In this document: positions 37,795-51,339 of the stretch, piece by piece
Layout of the letters: each line of letters begins with the position of its first letter
How positions within the stretch are numbered: position 1 is the first letter of the stretch
Assembly (NCBI GenBank): GCA_034509495.1
Contig: CM067511.1
Location: forward strand, 23,775,312 to 23,839,311
Source of the DNA: Acestrorhynchus altus
Taxonomy: Eukaryota; Chordata; Actinopteri; Characiformes; Acestrorhynchidae
Direction of reading: 5' to 3'
DNA length: 64,000 nucleotides
Made by a program: the position numbers and the translations under genes
The notes under the pieces: model-generated
Told to the model about the DNA's origin: nothing
Seen by the model: the letters and a program-made list of their open reading frames with translations, nothing else
The model's database searches: none

Positions 37795-38105
37795 TCTCAT
37801 CAAATCAAATCAAAACGGATTTTTATAGTGCCTAAGCGACAGAGCAACTTTACAGAAATCAAAAATAAGAAGGTGAATAACACATGAAACAAAGGATAAA
37901 GACATAAACCCCCCGCTGGGCAAAACATAGCACAACAATGGCAAACAAACACTCCCTCAGAGCTGAAGGAAAAAACCTTGGGAAGGCTGGCAAGGGGGTG
38001 GGGGTGGGGTGGTGCATCCTCCTCTGGTCATACTCATATATAGTTGATAAGGGGACTCTGGACCACCACGTCTGCTGTAATACTCAGGTGTACTGAAGCA
38101 ATGAT
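37795..38105 (+). repeat. Dispersed fish repeat (probable)
   Basis: The order tttttatagtgcct, agcaactttacagaaatc, aacactccctcagagctgaa and aaaaaccttggga corresponds to a widespread fish repeat in which these phrases recur (gcgctttt, agctttacagaaatc, aactccctgag, gaaaccttgggag). Recognised from memory; no partner copy exists in this window. Confidence 0.5.
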
Positions 38106-39067
38106 AGTTTGATGACGGACATAATAGTAACAGCAGCATCTAATTAGGATCTGTGTCATTTTCTACATAGTTGGTGACGGCAGGTTCCATCAAGCCTAAA
38201 GACCGGAGAACTCCAGCTAAACGTTCTAACACAAACACCAACAACAATTAGGGGGATTTTGCATTCCATTCACAACAACTGTACAGTAACAATGACTTAA
38301 TATTTCATATCTACAGGGTGTTTAGGAGTGTAATTTTGAAACGTGGTGCATTATGTTAATTGTAGTGAATTTAACTGTAGTTGAACATGTGTACAGGTCA
38401 CTTTTTTCTTTCTTTTAATATTGGCCACTCATTTTTTTTTTACTGTCTGTAATAAATGAAGACGAAGACGAAGACAAAGTAGTTGGTGGGATCATGGGTT
38501 TTACTCCCAAACAAGTGGAAAGTTAAATGAATTGTGGGACTGGAGCACAGTGATGGAAGGAGCTGCCCTGATCTGTTGCATCCACAGTCAAAACTAAAAT
38601 CAGGAAACATAACTAACACTAGTAACCTCATTTTGGCGTTCAGCTAACCCTCTGTTCTTGCTCTGAGGTTATCAATAACCCACAGGATCAGTTAACTGAT
38701 CAGTTTCTCCGCAGGTGCTACATCACTCTGCTCCAGTGGTCTGCCCTCAAAACCGTGTCCAATATTCAAACCACCTTTGTGTTTCAAGTTAATTTCAAGT
38801 AACCCCACACTGTCCACACCTCCGGTGTTTGGAAACTTTTAGCTAGAACCCACCTCTCAACCGATTCGGACTGTGGACTTGCAGCACTGAATGGAGCTGA
38901 CAGTTGACTGAAGCCAGAAATGACTGGCTTCATTACACTGCATTGCACTGGTATTGAGGGAAAGCATTTATTGTTTGAATTGACGTGTTTCAGAAATTGA
39001 AAAAAATAATAATTTTAAAAAGATGCATCAACATCATCGATTACTTCAAAAAAATATTTATGCGCCT

Positions 39068-39265
39068 CTAAAGGAGTTTGGTGTGTTCTCTCCATGTCTG
39101 GTTTTGTCTTGGTACACTGGTTTCGTCCTGCCTCCTAAGAGTACACATCGGTGAACTGGACATGCAAAGCTGTGTGTGGGGTGCCCTTGCATTGAACCTG
39201 TACTCCTCCATTGCGCCCTTGACTAGAAGTGGGTAAAAAAGAAGTGGATAAGAAGATTGAAGGAT
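39068..39265 (+). mobile_element. SINE/LINE-tail-like repeat ending in GATG units
   Basis: Shares its layout with 63115-63424: ggagtttg...tgttctc, gtgaactgg, then a gaag...gatggatg tail. Strongly diverged. Confidence 0.55.
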
Positions 39266-39357
39266 GGATGCAAATTCAAGTATGTCCTTAACCAAGTGTT
39301 TACTGCAGATGATGCAGATATTGAAAAGCAGTAAATTATTAATATTACTCAGAGCAC

Positions 39358-39358
<1 letters not shown>

Positions 39359-39415
<57 letters not shown>
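39359..39415. repeat. Microsatellite (GA)n
   Basis: Uninterrupted GA array of about 28 units. Confidence 0.98.
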
Positions 39416-39418
<3 letters not shown>

Positions 39419-39659
39419 GTCTGAAAGATAAGAGGGAGAAAGCAAGGATGCTGATTATCTAATGACATTAGGCTTTTAAGCAGAAACGAGGGGACTGGTT
39501 TGGAGTAGATGGGGCAGACAAATGGCCAGTGAAAGTAGTCGTGTGCAGACCAACTATCATTTGTATCATTTCCAGTAAAAACAGCCATTATGTCACTTCT
39601 CCATTGTCAGGAGATATTTCTGGGTAGGAGATGATCCTCTTGCACAACAAAAAGGGGAA

Positions 39660-40060
39660 AGTCAAAGTGAAATAAACTGGTAGACCTGGTAGACACCACA
39701 AAAGCTCTCCTCTCTGAGAGGAAAAAAATCAAGCTCCACTCTCACTTTAGACATGAAAACATCCACAGGTGTTTCTGTCCATCTTTCTACTCTGAGAAGA
39801 CCCCTCAACACTATGGGTCTGAAAGCATGCAGAGCTGGTCAAGAAGCTCTTACTAAGTTAAGTAAACAGACACGAAGAACTCGCTGAAGCTGCTGATACC
39901 CTGAGAGCGATGGACCACTGACTTCAACAACAAATGAAAATAACTGAATGGGGCTTCCAGAGTCCAGACCTCAACACCTCTGAATGCAGCGGGACGCCTT
40001 AGACGGTGTCTCCTGAAAGAGGTGGAAGCACTGAACATTCAAGGTCAAGGTCTGACATTA
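39660..40060 (+). mobile_element. Tc1-like transposon remnant
   Basis: The segment at 39950-39985 encodes GFQSPDLNTSE on the plus strand, matching the (W/G)xQSPDLNPIE block of Tc1 transposases. The sequence before it (39740-39930) resembles the HTH-proximal and middle regions, joined by deletion. No intact frame remains. Confidence 0.6.
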
Positions 40061-40452
40061 CATTTAGTTGTTGAGGCTTCCATGTCTGACAAGCACACAC
40101 TGACACACCCATGCACAGCTTCCCATTAAAATGGTCAGTTTCTGTCCATGGTATAGTAAGAATAATGGAGTTGATAGAGTTACCATCAGACACACATACC
40201 TACACACACATCTGTAAAATTAGTGTTGCCAGTTCACTGGTTCGTAAATAGATCCACTTTGCTCCTTTAATGCCTGACACATGTTTTGGTTTGGCCATCT
40301 TTGTCATCAGTGACATTTTGATTGACAGGTAGCATCCCACTGGTCAGCAAGCACAGTCTCCTGGCCTTGCCGTTCCCATGACAACTAGATCTCAGATGCA
40401 GGGAGAATTCGGAGTGCTTTGGCTCTCAGTTGTCAGGAAACAATGCCACCTG

Positions 40453-40532
<80 letters not shown>
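40453..40532. repeat. Microsatellite (AC)n
   Basis: AC array of about 39 units. Confidence 0.98.
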
Positions 40533-40535
<3 letters not shown>

Positions 40536-41249
40536 CTGAACTTGGTGTTGATACTGATACATTAGTAATACGCAGTATATACGTTGATCATAAAAGTCTG
40601 AGACACATTGAACAGAACAGTACAACAAACTAGAAGAACATGAGAGACGTCATGTGGAGCTTTAAAAAAAGGCTTCATGCTTTGAGGAACTTGAGAATTT
40701 TGCTACATAAAATGTGTTCGGTGCATCTGAAACAGTGTTTCTCCACCTTTTTCCTGCTTCACTGCTCCCATCCCATCTATCTGAACTAATCAGCTCATTA
40801 ACAAGCCTGTTCAACCCTTTCAGATTTGCAAGGTGTGTGTTCAAGCATGGAATACACTACAATGTGCAGGACATGAGTTGAGAAACACTGACCTAAAAAA
40901 CATCCAAAAACACTTCAAACCATCAGATGTGAATTTATATGAACTCTGCCTTTAAGGGGTGCTTGTCTGATGCGGCGGTCTTGCACAGTTGCTAGGGCTC
41001 CCTTTTCTCTGTAGCTACTATCATTTTTGTTTATATTATTAATGTTATTTCCATTGATTTTCCCATTCATTACACAAGTGTATTATCGTCTTTACAATCT
41101 CTCCTGAAAATGAAGAATTTCATAACTTTTTTCCTGATGTTTTCAATAAACAAAGGTCTCAAACATCCCATAATAATGGAAAAATAAGCATTACGAATGG
41201 CAAAAATGACAAATATGAACGTGAATCCAACATCCATCTGTGAAACATG

Positions 41250-41259
41250 CACACACACA

Positions 41260-41300
<41 letters not shown>
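41250..41300. repeat. Microsatellite (CA)n
   Basis: CA array with one CCA interruption. Confidence 0.97.
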
Positions 41301-41301
<1 letters not shown>

Positions 41302-41468
41302 TTGAGTTGGCCTACAACTAATGCCAGACAGGTTTTCAAAACTTGCTCCCACACTCTCCCTCTCTCCCTTTCACAGATTGACGTCTTACAGTACATGAAA
41401 AAGTACAGAAGTATTTACTTTTCTGAACAGCACTGAATGTTCAAACCACATCATATCACCCTAATACA

Positions 41469-41520
<52 letters not shown>

Positions 41521-41540
41521 GACACACACACACACACACT
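41469..41540. repeat. Microsatellite (CA)n
   Basis: CA array interrupted by AAGA near 41520. Confidence 0.97.
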
Positions 41541-42159
41541 CTCACAAACAAAAACACACACATTCACGGGGTCAGAAAACACACTTCCTGCACTGTGGGC
41601 TGGAACAGCATAGTGTTTCCCCACTTTCCGGTGCACAACATTCCAAAGCTAGAATGAAACCTCAACAATACACAATAGCCCTGTGCACCCACTAACACAC
41701 CACTGCAGTGGATACACACTAGTGTTTATTAAGATGATAAGTATGCAGACAGACTTTCACTCTTATCCTAAATTGTTTATGATTTTCTTTACTGTTGCAT
41801 TGTGATTAATACACCAAGACATGTTTTAAGTTGTGGCTCAATGGCTCCATAGCTCGCCAAAGGAATCTTGACAGATGGCACAAATGTATTATAAATCATA
41901 AGACTTTTATATTATAAAAAACATGTCATTTATATATGTGTTTTACAGGTTGGGTTTCCTGAATGGCTTGATCAAGCCCAGGACCAGGCTTAAATTCTGA
42001 ATGTGACACCCACCCTTGATATTCTTGATATATGTGAACAATGTGAACAAGCTGAACCAAACATAAACACACCAATAGTTATCATCGAAAAGGTATTAAG
42101 AAGGTAGAGTTGGATTGCGATGTCAGATTGCTGTGCTAATATGTATATATAAGTAGTGT

Positions 42160-42655
42160 CTCACTATGGCGACGGGTATAATCCAAAATGCCAGATGTCT
42201 ATGCACCTAATGGTGTCCAGTGATAATCCATCTCGTGCAGCTGGAATATTCTCACTCAGGGTGGAGTGTTGATGCGTACAAGTGGTCTTCTGGTGTGCTT
42301 TCAGAAAACGGACAGACAGTGTTTGCAGGACCACATGACATAATGTTGGGCTGTCAAAGTACCTGTAATGAAGATCAAATGTGATCTGGCATCTTACAAA
42401 TTTGCACCCACACCGTGACACCAGGCCAGAGTGTCTCCACAAAGATAAAAGTGGTATTCGTCACTCACGATGACCTCCTGCCATTCATGGCTCCATGACA
42501 GTCTGGCACGACACAGTTGTAACCGTGCTTTACAATTGGCTGGTGCGGCGCAACACATAACACCACCAGTGAGCCACCACACCATGTAGGAGACTGGGGC
42601 ATCAGCTAAATGCCCTAAATGCAATTGGTCGCTTACTTCTGAGAGCAACATTTTT
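42160..42655 (-). mobile_element. Tc1-like transposase fragment
   Basis: On the minus strand 42394-42651 reads ...KARLQLCRARLSWSHEWQEV then IVSDEYHFYLCGD, matching the RLxWCRxxxxW...(V/I)xFSDESRF block with the first catalytic Asp. About 42355, in another frame, is LTAQHYV, matching the LTAQRYVDxVL block further along the same enzymes. Frames are shifted between the two blocks, so this is a dead copy. It belongs to a different subfamily from the other Tc1 copies here. Confidence 0.8.
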
Positions 42656-43379
42656 TTTGATGAGTGTAATAGTAAATTATTTTCCCCACAAGAATGAACT
42701 AAACTCTAAACTGTCTCAATTTAATGATAGAGAGGAGCAGTTTTTGATGTTATTGCTAAGCAGTTCTTGCAGTTATTTCACATGGTTGTTGTTCACAGGC
42801 TCTTTATAACTGGTCAAACTGGTCTTCTTAATGATACATTATGATTCAATGGTCTAAAAATACTGATGACATTGTGATGAATTTCTTTACAGCATCAATA
42901 ACATACAGTCACACTTTGCTCCCCTGTAGTTAGTGTGTGTTTAGCTTCACAGTGACTTCAAATCTAGTGTTTTTCAATGTTTTCCTTGCTGGGAATTCAG
43001 GAATTGTGTCACCAGTTTTGGAAACTCTGCCATATGTGTCATAGAGAGTGTGTGCAAACGCGTGCATTTGTATCAGTTTGTGTAATATGTGACCTAAGAA
43101 AGTGTGTGAGTCAGCATGAGATTTCAAGTTCAGGTCATTAGTCTGGGAAGGAAGTGCAAGAAACGAAAGAAATGTTAATAATTAAGGCATATTTTGCTCA
43201 AAATGTTTACAAATCGCAACACTGAGCTGCACAAACATTTTCTGAAAAGCTTTTAATATTTTAGCAATATTAAAAATAGGACTTTTATTTGTAATAAATA
43301 AAACAATCACAGAGTGTTTCTGCATGAGTCAAGGCTGTTAAAAGGCACTGTGTTCAGATTGGCACTGGTGCTCGGTTCT

Positions 43380-43530
43380 AGTGATCAGTTCTAGTTGCCG
43401 CTGGAAGAGTGTGGGATTCTGCTGCACACGAGGCTGCATGTTCCAGACCCGTCAGAGTGGCCATGCTAACCCTGTTTCAGTAGTGCATGGAGTGCCAACA
43501 GCGTATGGTCATAATGTTTGTGCTCATATA
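43380..43530. mobile_element. Possible Tc1-like fragment
   Basis: Contains agagtggccatgctaaccc and a tggtcataatgttt end that resemble the termini of a fish Tc1 family. No protein motif is readable. Confidence 0.3.
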
Positions 43531-45345
43531 TGTGATATATACTGTATATTTACATTTTCATTCTATTCATTATATTATCATTATATTAACACTGAAAACA
43601 ACACATTGAACAAAGTTATTCCCACAACGTTAGAAGCCATATTCACAACCCTTAGTGCTTATTAAAACATTACTTTTTAAGGGCATCTAGACTGAAAAAC
43701 AACCAATATACACTTCTTGGTGGGTGGAATAAAAAACAAAATGAATCAGCTCACTATGTTCTATGCTCTATACACATTTTCCTCATAGTGTTGCTAGGAA
43801 GACTGTCTGGATTTGTTGAGAAAACTTTTCTAATTGCAGCAGTAACAAGGTTTGCACAGGCAGAAGCCGATGTTCCTCTGCAGGTTTCTTTGGCAACAAA
43901 TTAATAAAGACGCAGTTTAGCTGTCATCCTCAGGGCTGGTGTAATTGAACATTTGTTCCACTAAAATCCAACCTCAGACCCCTGTGCTGGCAGAATGCAC
44001 ACAAGACACAATATATAGGTTTCCAGTCTTTAGAAGAACATCTTCAATCTGCCCCTTGAAGTTGTGAGATGTGAAGCTTTGAAGAAGCTCAACCAGGAAG
44101 AGCACCTGAATCAAACAACGTCAGACTACCACCGACACTCCTTCATGTCAAGCAGGCGATGTTAGTTGAAAACATTCAGATGTAGAAACCAAAGATTAAA
44201 GCAATAATCCATATTTTGAAAGGTTGTCTGAGATTGCTGCAATAAAACCGGCAAAATCCTTTCAATTAATCGACACGTTAATCTCTTCCCCGTGATGGAT
44301 TAATCTGCACTACATCTCCTACGATCTCTTGCACGTCAGTCTTTATGATTAATGGCTGTGAGGTTCTCGGTTAAGTAGGTGCTGCATGGCAAGCAAATAC
44401 AGCGTTTCAGTGTGTTTCTCACTTGCAGGTTATTAAAACAAACAAAAACTACTGTGTGAAGTGTGCAAAGTCCCAATTTGAAGCAACACTGCACTGGTGT
44501 TTGGATGAGAGGATAAAATATGCAGTTGACAAAGAAAACGAGCATTTTCCATTTTTTATCATTCATCATAACAAAAGGTAGTTGGTCCACGTGGGTGAAT
44601 TGAACTTAAATAAGTGTTGACTTTTCCCCAGTTAAATTCAAATAGAAGTATATGGTCCATTCACAATCCTAAAAACCAACAATTCATTTATAGGTTCATG
44701 GTAAGCCATGGACGGGTCTTTATTTTTCAGTTCAAATTATTTCTTATTTATGTATTATTTTACTCTAGAATGTCTAAAAGGGTGCTTCCAGAAATTTGCA
44801 TCACCAATAATGAAAAATCTGTGCGAGCAATATTCTGCTTCCATAAAGCTAAATATATTAAACCAAAACCCTAATCTTGGCCAGACTGTTCTATTCTTCC
44901 CTTCAAGCTGTACTTATCCCCGTGTACATTCCCACCCCCAGACCTTTAGCTCCAATTCAAAGCTTTTCACATTCTGACTCACTAGATACTATAATATTAG
45001 TATTTGCAATGTGTGGTTTTGGATTTGTAGGACATAACTCTTTCTACAAGTCCAGATATAGATGGTGTGAATCACAGTGGAAGGAGCATTTGGTCAAAAT
45101 AATAGCTCATTAACTGGAATAAAACTTTGTTGTATATGAAGTACAAGACGTATATGAACATAGATGCATATAGAGGGGCTTTAGGTGAGATAATGTCCTC
45201 TGGGTCCTACACATGTGTGTATATAAGGTTTGTTAGCCTCAGGTAGACGGTAATTGTTCTATTCTAAAAAAGCATATGACTGAATTTTAACTTTTAACAC
45301 TGAAATGTACACTGAAATGTACATGGTACTATTGGAATGTACATG

Positions 45346-45560
45346 GTGGGCAGCTGTAGCCTTGTGGGTAGGGAACCAGTCTTGTGACTGGAAGGTTTTC
45401 AGTTTCAATTCCCTAGACTGGCAGGGCACCCCACATGCCATGGATAGGGCTACCCACCACTGGATGCTCACTGCCACCTAGTGTGTGAGTTCACTAATAT
45501 GTATATGTGTGTTTCACTGAGGGGATGGATTAGATATAAATGTAGAGTGAATTCCCCTGT
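45346..45560 (+). mobile_element. tRNA-derived SINE
   Basis: Head: ggcagctgtagccttgtggg plus tagggaa (A-box-like), then ggttttcagtttcaattccc (B-box-like), in the spacing of a tRNA-derived promoter. Body: a cactggatgctcactgccac segment and ttcactgaggggatgg-tta-a-ata, then gaattcccctgtg. This is the arrangement of a common ostariophysan-type SINE. Confidence 0.72.
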
Positions 45561-46499
45561 GTGCCAAAGGCGTAGATCTTTTCTTGACATTGGTGGGGAC
45601 GGGGGCACACAAGTTGAGAACTACACCCGTGCACAGTGGCTCTGTATGCATGTTTACATTTACGTTTATTAGAAGTCAAATTCACTCAAAAGTTAGTAAC
45701 TTAACTTTTGTAAGTTTCAGCACCTATTTTTTTTACAGAGCATACACTACAGACTGCATTTACACCTTCTGATAATCCATCTTCACTCAAGCTAATTTGC
45801 TGAACTGTTAATGGTTAACTTTCTGTCTCTGCAATTTCCTCATTCATTCTTCATTCTCCCTGTTTTGGTCTTCAGTGCTCTTTACTCATTCCCTGTTTTG
45901 ACTTTCTCAGATGGCCAAGATCCTTGGCTATTGTGATCCATATTTATGTCCTCTCCCAGCTCATCTAGTACCAGTAAAACGTCAGCTATGTCTGGGTCAG
46001 ACACACAGAAGAACAGTTTAGAAGTGGCATGGTTTCTCATGTGATCTCCAGATGTATCACAGGACTTTGAGCTGCTATGTGCTGCAGTTCTGCAGAGGTT
46101 AAGAGTAAAAAGTAACAGCTACGGCAAGCTGCCAAGTCAGCTTCAATGTTTTTCATACACGACACGTGCATCTTTCCCGACAGAGTGACGCTCCATTTAC
46201 AGGACTTCGAATCAGAGATGACTGTACACTGAGACAAACATCAACAGCCCTTCTGAAGCATGTGACTAGCCACTGCCATCTATGGGTCATTACAACTGTA
46301 TTGTTCATAATATACTAAAGCAATAAGCTGAGGCCGTGCGTTCCCACAAGTAAGGGGTGCCGTGCAGCTGTTGATGGTTAATCGAATGGCAACAACACAA
46401 ACTATAATACAAGTATTACACAAACAATAATCTTACATATATAGAAAAGAAAAGGAAAGAAATAAGAGCGGGGAAAAGCAATTACAGGAGGAAGCTGGA

Positions 46500-46740
46500 T
46501 GATCAGTTACAGCACAAAAAGTCAGGGGAGTTTGCAAAGGCCTTTACACCATCTTTGGTCACAAGAAGCTCGACTCCCAGGTGGTTGGGGACCAGAAGTG
46601 GTTGAAAGACCTCAATCTATTCTTCAATAGATTTGATCACCCTAAGCATGTGAAGGAGTGGTCCTTCCTTCCTGCTGCTGTTAGACTCTACAACCAACGT
46701 TGCTCTCAGCAGATCACGAAAAATAAAACAATAAAACTTT
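46500..46740 (+). mobile_element. LINE reverse-transcriptase C-terminal fragment
   Basis: Around 46650-46715 the plus strand encodes VKEWSFLPAAVRLYNQRCSQ, the end of the reverse-transcriptase polyprotein in several fish LINE clades (FLPxAxxLYN). An A/T-rich tail follows. Upstream bases are frameshifted. Confidence 0.7.
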
Positions 46741-46802
46741 TTTTTTTTTAATATAAAAACAATGTGCAAGGCTTCTTCCATCTCTCCATGGGCAATTAAC
46801 TG

Positions 46803-47165
46803 TCTTCTTCTTTAGGCTGCTCCCTTCAAGGGTCGCCACAGCAGAACATCTGCCTCCATCTTGCCCTATCACCTGCCTCCCCTACTGTTACACCAACCCT
46901 CTCCATGTCCACCTTCACTACATCCATTAACCTTCTCTGAGGTCTTCCTCTTCTCCTTCTGCCCAGCAGCTCCATCTCCAACATTCTTTGTCCAGTATAT
47001 CTACTATTCCTCCTCAACACATCCACGTCCAAACCATCTCAACCTGGTCTCTCTGGCTTTATCGCCAAACTGTTCCACCTTTACTGTCCCTCTGATCTGC
47101 TCATTTCTAATCTTACCTTGTCACTCCCAACCAAAATCTCAGCATCCCATTACCTGTAAATCTGC
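46803..47165 (-). mobile_element. Non-LTR retrotransposon 3' end (RTE/Expander-like), C-terminal fragment
   Basis: On the minus strand 46826-47032 encodes RNSRYTGQRMLEMELLGRRR, then RGRPQRRLMDVVKVDMERVG and RARWRQMFCCGDP. This is the familiar C-terminal RGRPxRR...W...I(R/C)CGDP block of fish non-LTR elements, followed by the ctgtggcgacccttgaaggg and agcagcctaaagaagaag tail. It is 5'-truncated and appears to have landed downstream of the LINE fragment at 46500-46740. The clade name is tentative. Confidence 0.82.
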
Positions 47166-47324
47166 AAATCTGTAAATAATGTTCTTCAGAGTGACTTATT
47201 TACAATGTTTAGATAGTATATTGTATATACAGCACTGAATATTTATCTATGACCTATTTTCTTGTACTGTTTTATGTTTGTCCTTGTCACTATTGGTAGC
47301 ATGAGATGGTAACGGCAGCCTAGG

Positions 47325-47840
47325 TGGACGGTGTGTTTGTGGTGATGTACAGTGTTTGGTGTCTGACACAAACTTTGTGTTTAGTACGACAGACAAATGT
47401 TGGTCTCCATTTTACTCTAATCAGACCAAAGAACCCTTTTCCAGTCGACTTTAGAGTCTTTTACATGGCTTTGGGTGAACTGCAGTCAGATTCATTTAAA
47501 ATTTTCTTAAAGAGCCACTCTCCCATAAAGCTTTGAATCCCAGGCTGCTGAAGCATTCAGAGTAGTCAAGAGGTGTCTTGGTGGTCTCTCTCAATAGTAT
47601 ATTTCTCATACAATAACTCGGTTTGTGAGGACAGCCTGCTCTAGGCAGATTTATACATGTGCCACATTCCTTCCATTTCTTCATAACCTTAACTCAGGGT
47701 TGCATGGGGTGATCTTTTATCTTCTATTGAACCCAAGATTATTGCTTAACCAGTCTTTATACTAAAATTCACTGCACGCAAGTGATTTCCATTTTACCTA
47801 CTGTGGGACTACTAGCCTCAATTTCCTGAACCTCTGTTGA
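47325..47840 (-). mobile_element. Tc1-like transposon remnant (N-terminal half)
   Basis: On the minus strand 47496-47684 encodes MKKWKECGTCINLPRAGCPH then KPSYCMRNILLRETTKTPL, matching the linker after the first HTH of Tc1 transposases (KKWKExGTxxNLPRxGRPxKLS...LLREVTKxP). The catalytic Asp/Glu blocks are absent or unreadable. Confidence 0.8.
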
Positions 47841-48253
47841 ATTTTCATTACTTTTTTATCATTCTTGTCAAGACTTGCATTGCGCTGACCATGACTCCAC
47901 TTATAAAAGCAATAAAGGGGAAATCATCCAACAGGGCAAATGCTTTTTATAGCCATATTATATTTTGTATCGTGATGTTACATTTTGGTCATATCATCCA
48001 AACTTACATACTAACAACTGTCCAAGCTCATCTAATACATCTAATACATAAAATGCATGGTGTGAGAACAGAGAATAAAGCTGCAGACTCCACAGCTGTC
48101 AGCAGCTGTGGTTCAAAGCTAAATGGGTCAGTCATGATATGTTTGTCATCCCCTCAGATACCACAGAAACACAGTGTCCCACAGTGCTCTGCTTAGGGGT
48201 AAAAGCTGGGGTGCTGTAGTTCAAAGAGTTGTGAAGCCTCCACAGACAAACGT

Positions 48254-48265
48254 TTGTGTGTGTGC

Positions 48266-48325
<60 letters not shown>
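48254..48325. repeat. Microsatellite (GT)n
   Basis: GT array with GC interruptions at its left end. Confidence 0.98.
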
Positions 48326-48328
<3 letters not shown>

Positions 48329-48494
48329 TACATGGGCTACATACTTTATGTATTCCATAGTACCATACTGTAATGTCTTACTGTCTGATAAAACATCCTA
48401 CTGGAGATCCAGGAGATGAGTAAACATGAATGCCACCACAATGTCATACTTACAAGTGGGAAACATCAGTTTACTCCGAGATAAAAGTCATATA

Positions 48495-49116
48495 ATGATC
48501 AGCCATAACATTATGGCCTAAAGCACTGTCCATTTTATCAGCTCACCTTACCACACTAGAGCACCTTGTAGTTATATTGTTGTTCAATGGTCAGGACCCC
48601 ACAGGACCACCACTGCGCAGGTATTATTTGGATGGTGTGTTATTTGGATGGCAGTGACACTGACACAGTGGTTTGTTGTGTTGTGCTGTGCTGGTATGAC
48701 TACAACAGTGCTGCTGGAAATGTAGATTCGGAAACAGAAGCTCATCTGTTGTTGCACAGTTTGTGTCGGTCATCTTCTAGTCTTTCATCAGCTGCCCACA
48801 GGATGCTCTTGGCTGGACATTTTGGGTTGGTGGACTATTCCACCATAAGTTCAGCGGTGTCACAGCAGTGAGGAGTTTAAAGACTTCAGCAGAACTGATC
48901 CACTCGTACCAGTGCAACACACAATAACACACCACCACAATTTCAGTGGCACTGCAGTGCTGAGAATGAACCACTGCCCACGTAATACCTGCTTTATGGA
49001 GGTCCTGTGACCATTGAAGGTCAGAATGAAAGGAGGCTAACAAAGTATGCAGAGAACTACAAAGTTCTCCTGTATGGTCAGTGGAGTGTAGATCATAATG
49101 TTACGGCTAATCAGTA
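48495..49116. mobile_element. Foldback element (long inverted arms)
   Basis: The ends tgatcagccataacattatg and the reverse of cataatgttacggctaatca match. Both arms carry inverted copies of ttcaatggtca, ggtatta-tggg, cagtgacac and tggtatga-t. The flanks repeat TATAAT on both sides (48491-48496 and 49115-49120), a possible target duplication. No coding frame. The terminus resembles fish Tc1-type TIRs. Confidence 0.8.
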
Positions 49117-49220
49117 TAATGTAATTAATACACTGAATTTAATACAACATAATTAGATAATTATTCATCAGATACTGTTGACAGGATAAGGACACCGCAT
49201 GAGCACATCATAGCCCTAGC

Positions 49221-49221
<1 letters not shown>

Positions 49222-49283
<62 letters not shown>

Positions 49284-49479
49284 AATATATGAACAGGGCT
49301 TTATTCAGTTCAGGTGAGCTCATGTCTTGTGTGGTTCTTCCCTGATTTGCATAATCAAATGCAGGCTGACGCCTTCCTCTGTTGGGCACAAAGTGATAAG
49401 AGTCCAAGCGGCCTGCCATTGTCTTGCCAGTCCACATAACATGCTCTAAAGTGTGTTCACAGGGGAAAAGAGTAAGGAA

Positions 49480-49550
<71 letters not shown>

Positions 49551-49660
49551 AAGATAAGCTCATCATCAATAACAGTCAGTGCACTGGAAAAGTTTCTCAC
49601 TTCATTCCTATGAGACACCCCAACTTGGGCACTGGGCCAAAACCAACAGACAGAAAATTT

Positions 49661-49739
<79 letters not shown>

Positions 49740-49813
49740 CTGAAAAGCTGGTTCAGAATGATTATTGTTTATTCTCATTGTGTGTGTACTACTGTATTCA
49801 GAGAAGATAATAA

Positions 49814-49867
<54 letters not shown>
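49222..49867. repeat. Microsatellite cluster
   Basis: Four arrays within 650 bp: (GT)n at 49222-49282, (AC)n at 49480-49546, (AC)n at 49662-49737 and (CT)n at 49813-49867. Confidence 0.97.
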
Positions 49868-49869
<2 letters not shown>

Positions 49870-51339
49870 TTTCTACACTATCTACATTTAGTCTGCAGTT
49901 GCTGGGCTTGAGGTCATCGTTGTCTTTTCAAAGGAGGGCAACATGATGACGTGTTGTTGTCATGACAAATGATGTCATGACACACTCTGCTGAGCACTTG
50001 TTAGGTATTCTCACATAGCCAGGCATTTTCAGGGAGGTATGAGGAAATACGCAAAATAAAATCACTGCAGAAATACAAAAAATCCTGACTGGTTAATCCT
50101 CTTTCTTATTATAGTATTTGGAAATCAAAACTATGTGCACAAACTAACAGACAAACCATTTGACAGACGAGCAGTGGAATTTTAACAACATCCTTTAAGA
50201 AAATGATCACAGTGCACGTATCATACAAAACGATGTTTTGACATTCTAGGTTGTGCTGTATGTGTTAAGAATATCCCATGCATAACCATTTTTAAGTCAG
50301 AATATTTCAGAAGTGATATAATTGATTGTGCCGACTATAAATATCACCATATTGCCAGATATTCCGTTAAAAATGAACAAGCTGTTTATTGAATTTCCTC
50401 ACTTTTTGATCATAATCTACAAGTGAGCTAATACACTCCAACTGCTCAAACCCACAGGACGACACACACAGCTAACACAGAGAGATAGGACTGAATTTGT
50501 TCTCTGAAATCTGATCCAGAGTTTTCCACTGATATCTGCCTGATACAGATATGCCATCTCCAATTGCTGCTAGAACACTGGTCAACCGCAGGCCGCATAA
50601 TAATAAGCCAGTTGGCGAGAGCCTGGTAACAACAACCAGCTGACAAATTAAAAGTGTCCAATTAAAAGATGAGGATTATTGTAGATGTTATTATTGGACA
50701 GTATTTTCTATCATTTTATAGTTGTTTTGATGGTGTATCATGTGTGCTCTGAACTTAAAACCTAGTATCGTTTTGTATTATTTTTCTTGCACAAACTGCA
50801 TGATCTGTCATAAATATTCTGTTGCTTTTTTTCCATGCAATATCATCCTCCTACAGAACCAAGGCCCAAATCAGCAAGTAATTGATCCAAACTGTGATTC
50901 TGTGTGCCATTACACACCGAAATATTAACTAAAAGTATCACATTTATCCTCCGACTTATCTACTAACTATTCATAGCCAGTCTGTGAAACAGGGACTTAA
51001 AAGAAACTAATGATACCCTTGTCCTGTTCAAACCTCAAAGTCTGTTGTTATAGATGAAAGGTTCTGCTCTCTATTGTTCAATCACAGTCCTGGTCAACAA
51101 GACTGACAACAAGACTTTTCCCAGAGGAAACCAGATCTGTTTTGAACAAAACCAAATCAGCCCCCAAAACAATTGAGCCAACTCTGAGTTATTATCAGTA
51201 ATATAATATGAGATTAACATTTCAAGGGCCTTCGTTGAGCTTCAAGGTGACCAGGTGACACTGCAGGAACACTTTCTTAGACATAAGCATAAATGGAGAT
51301 CACAGATACCAATATACCAATTCAGCCTATGTATGTCGG

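Noticed and set aside
45346..45420. tRNA-like head that could be a tRNA gene
   Set aside because: A- and B-box-like sequences are present, but the arms do not pair as a tRNA and a SINE body follows.
45888..46237. Two adjoining minus-strand open frames with an acidic VLLVLDELGED-like stretch
   Set aside because: Looks slightly protein-like, but there is a frame break between the two, no recognised family and no clear splice donor. May be a decayed transposable-element gene.
49216..49737. Poly-Cys/Val and Thr/His open frames over dinucleotide arrays (also at 12203, 40392, 58007, 63011 and others)
   Set aside because: Translations of CA/GT or GA/CT microsatellites, not genes.
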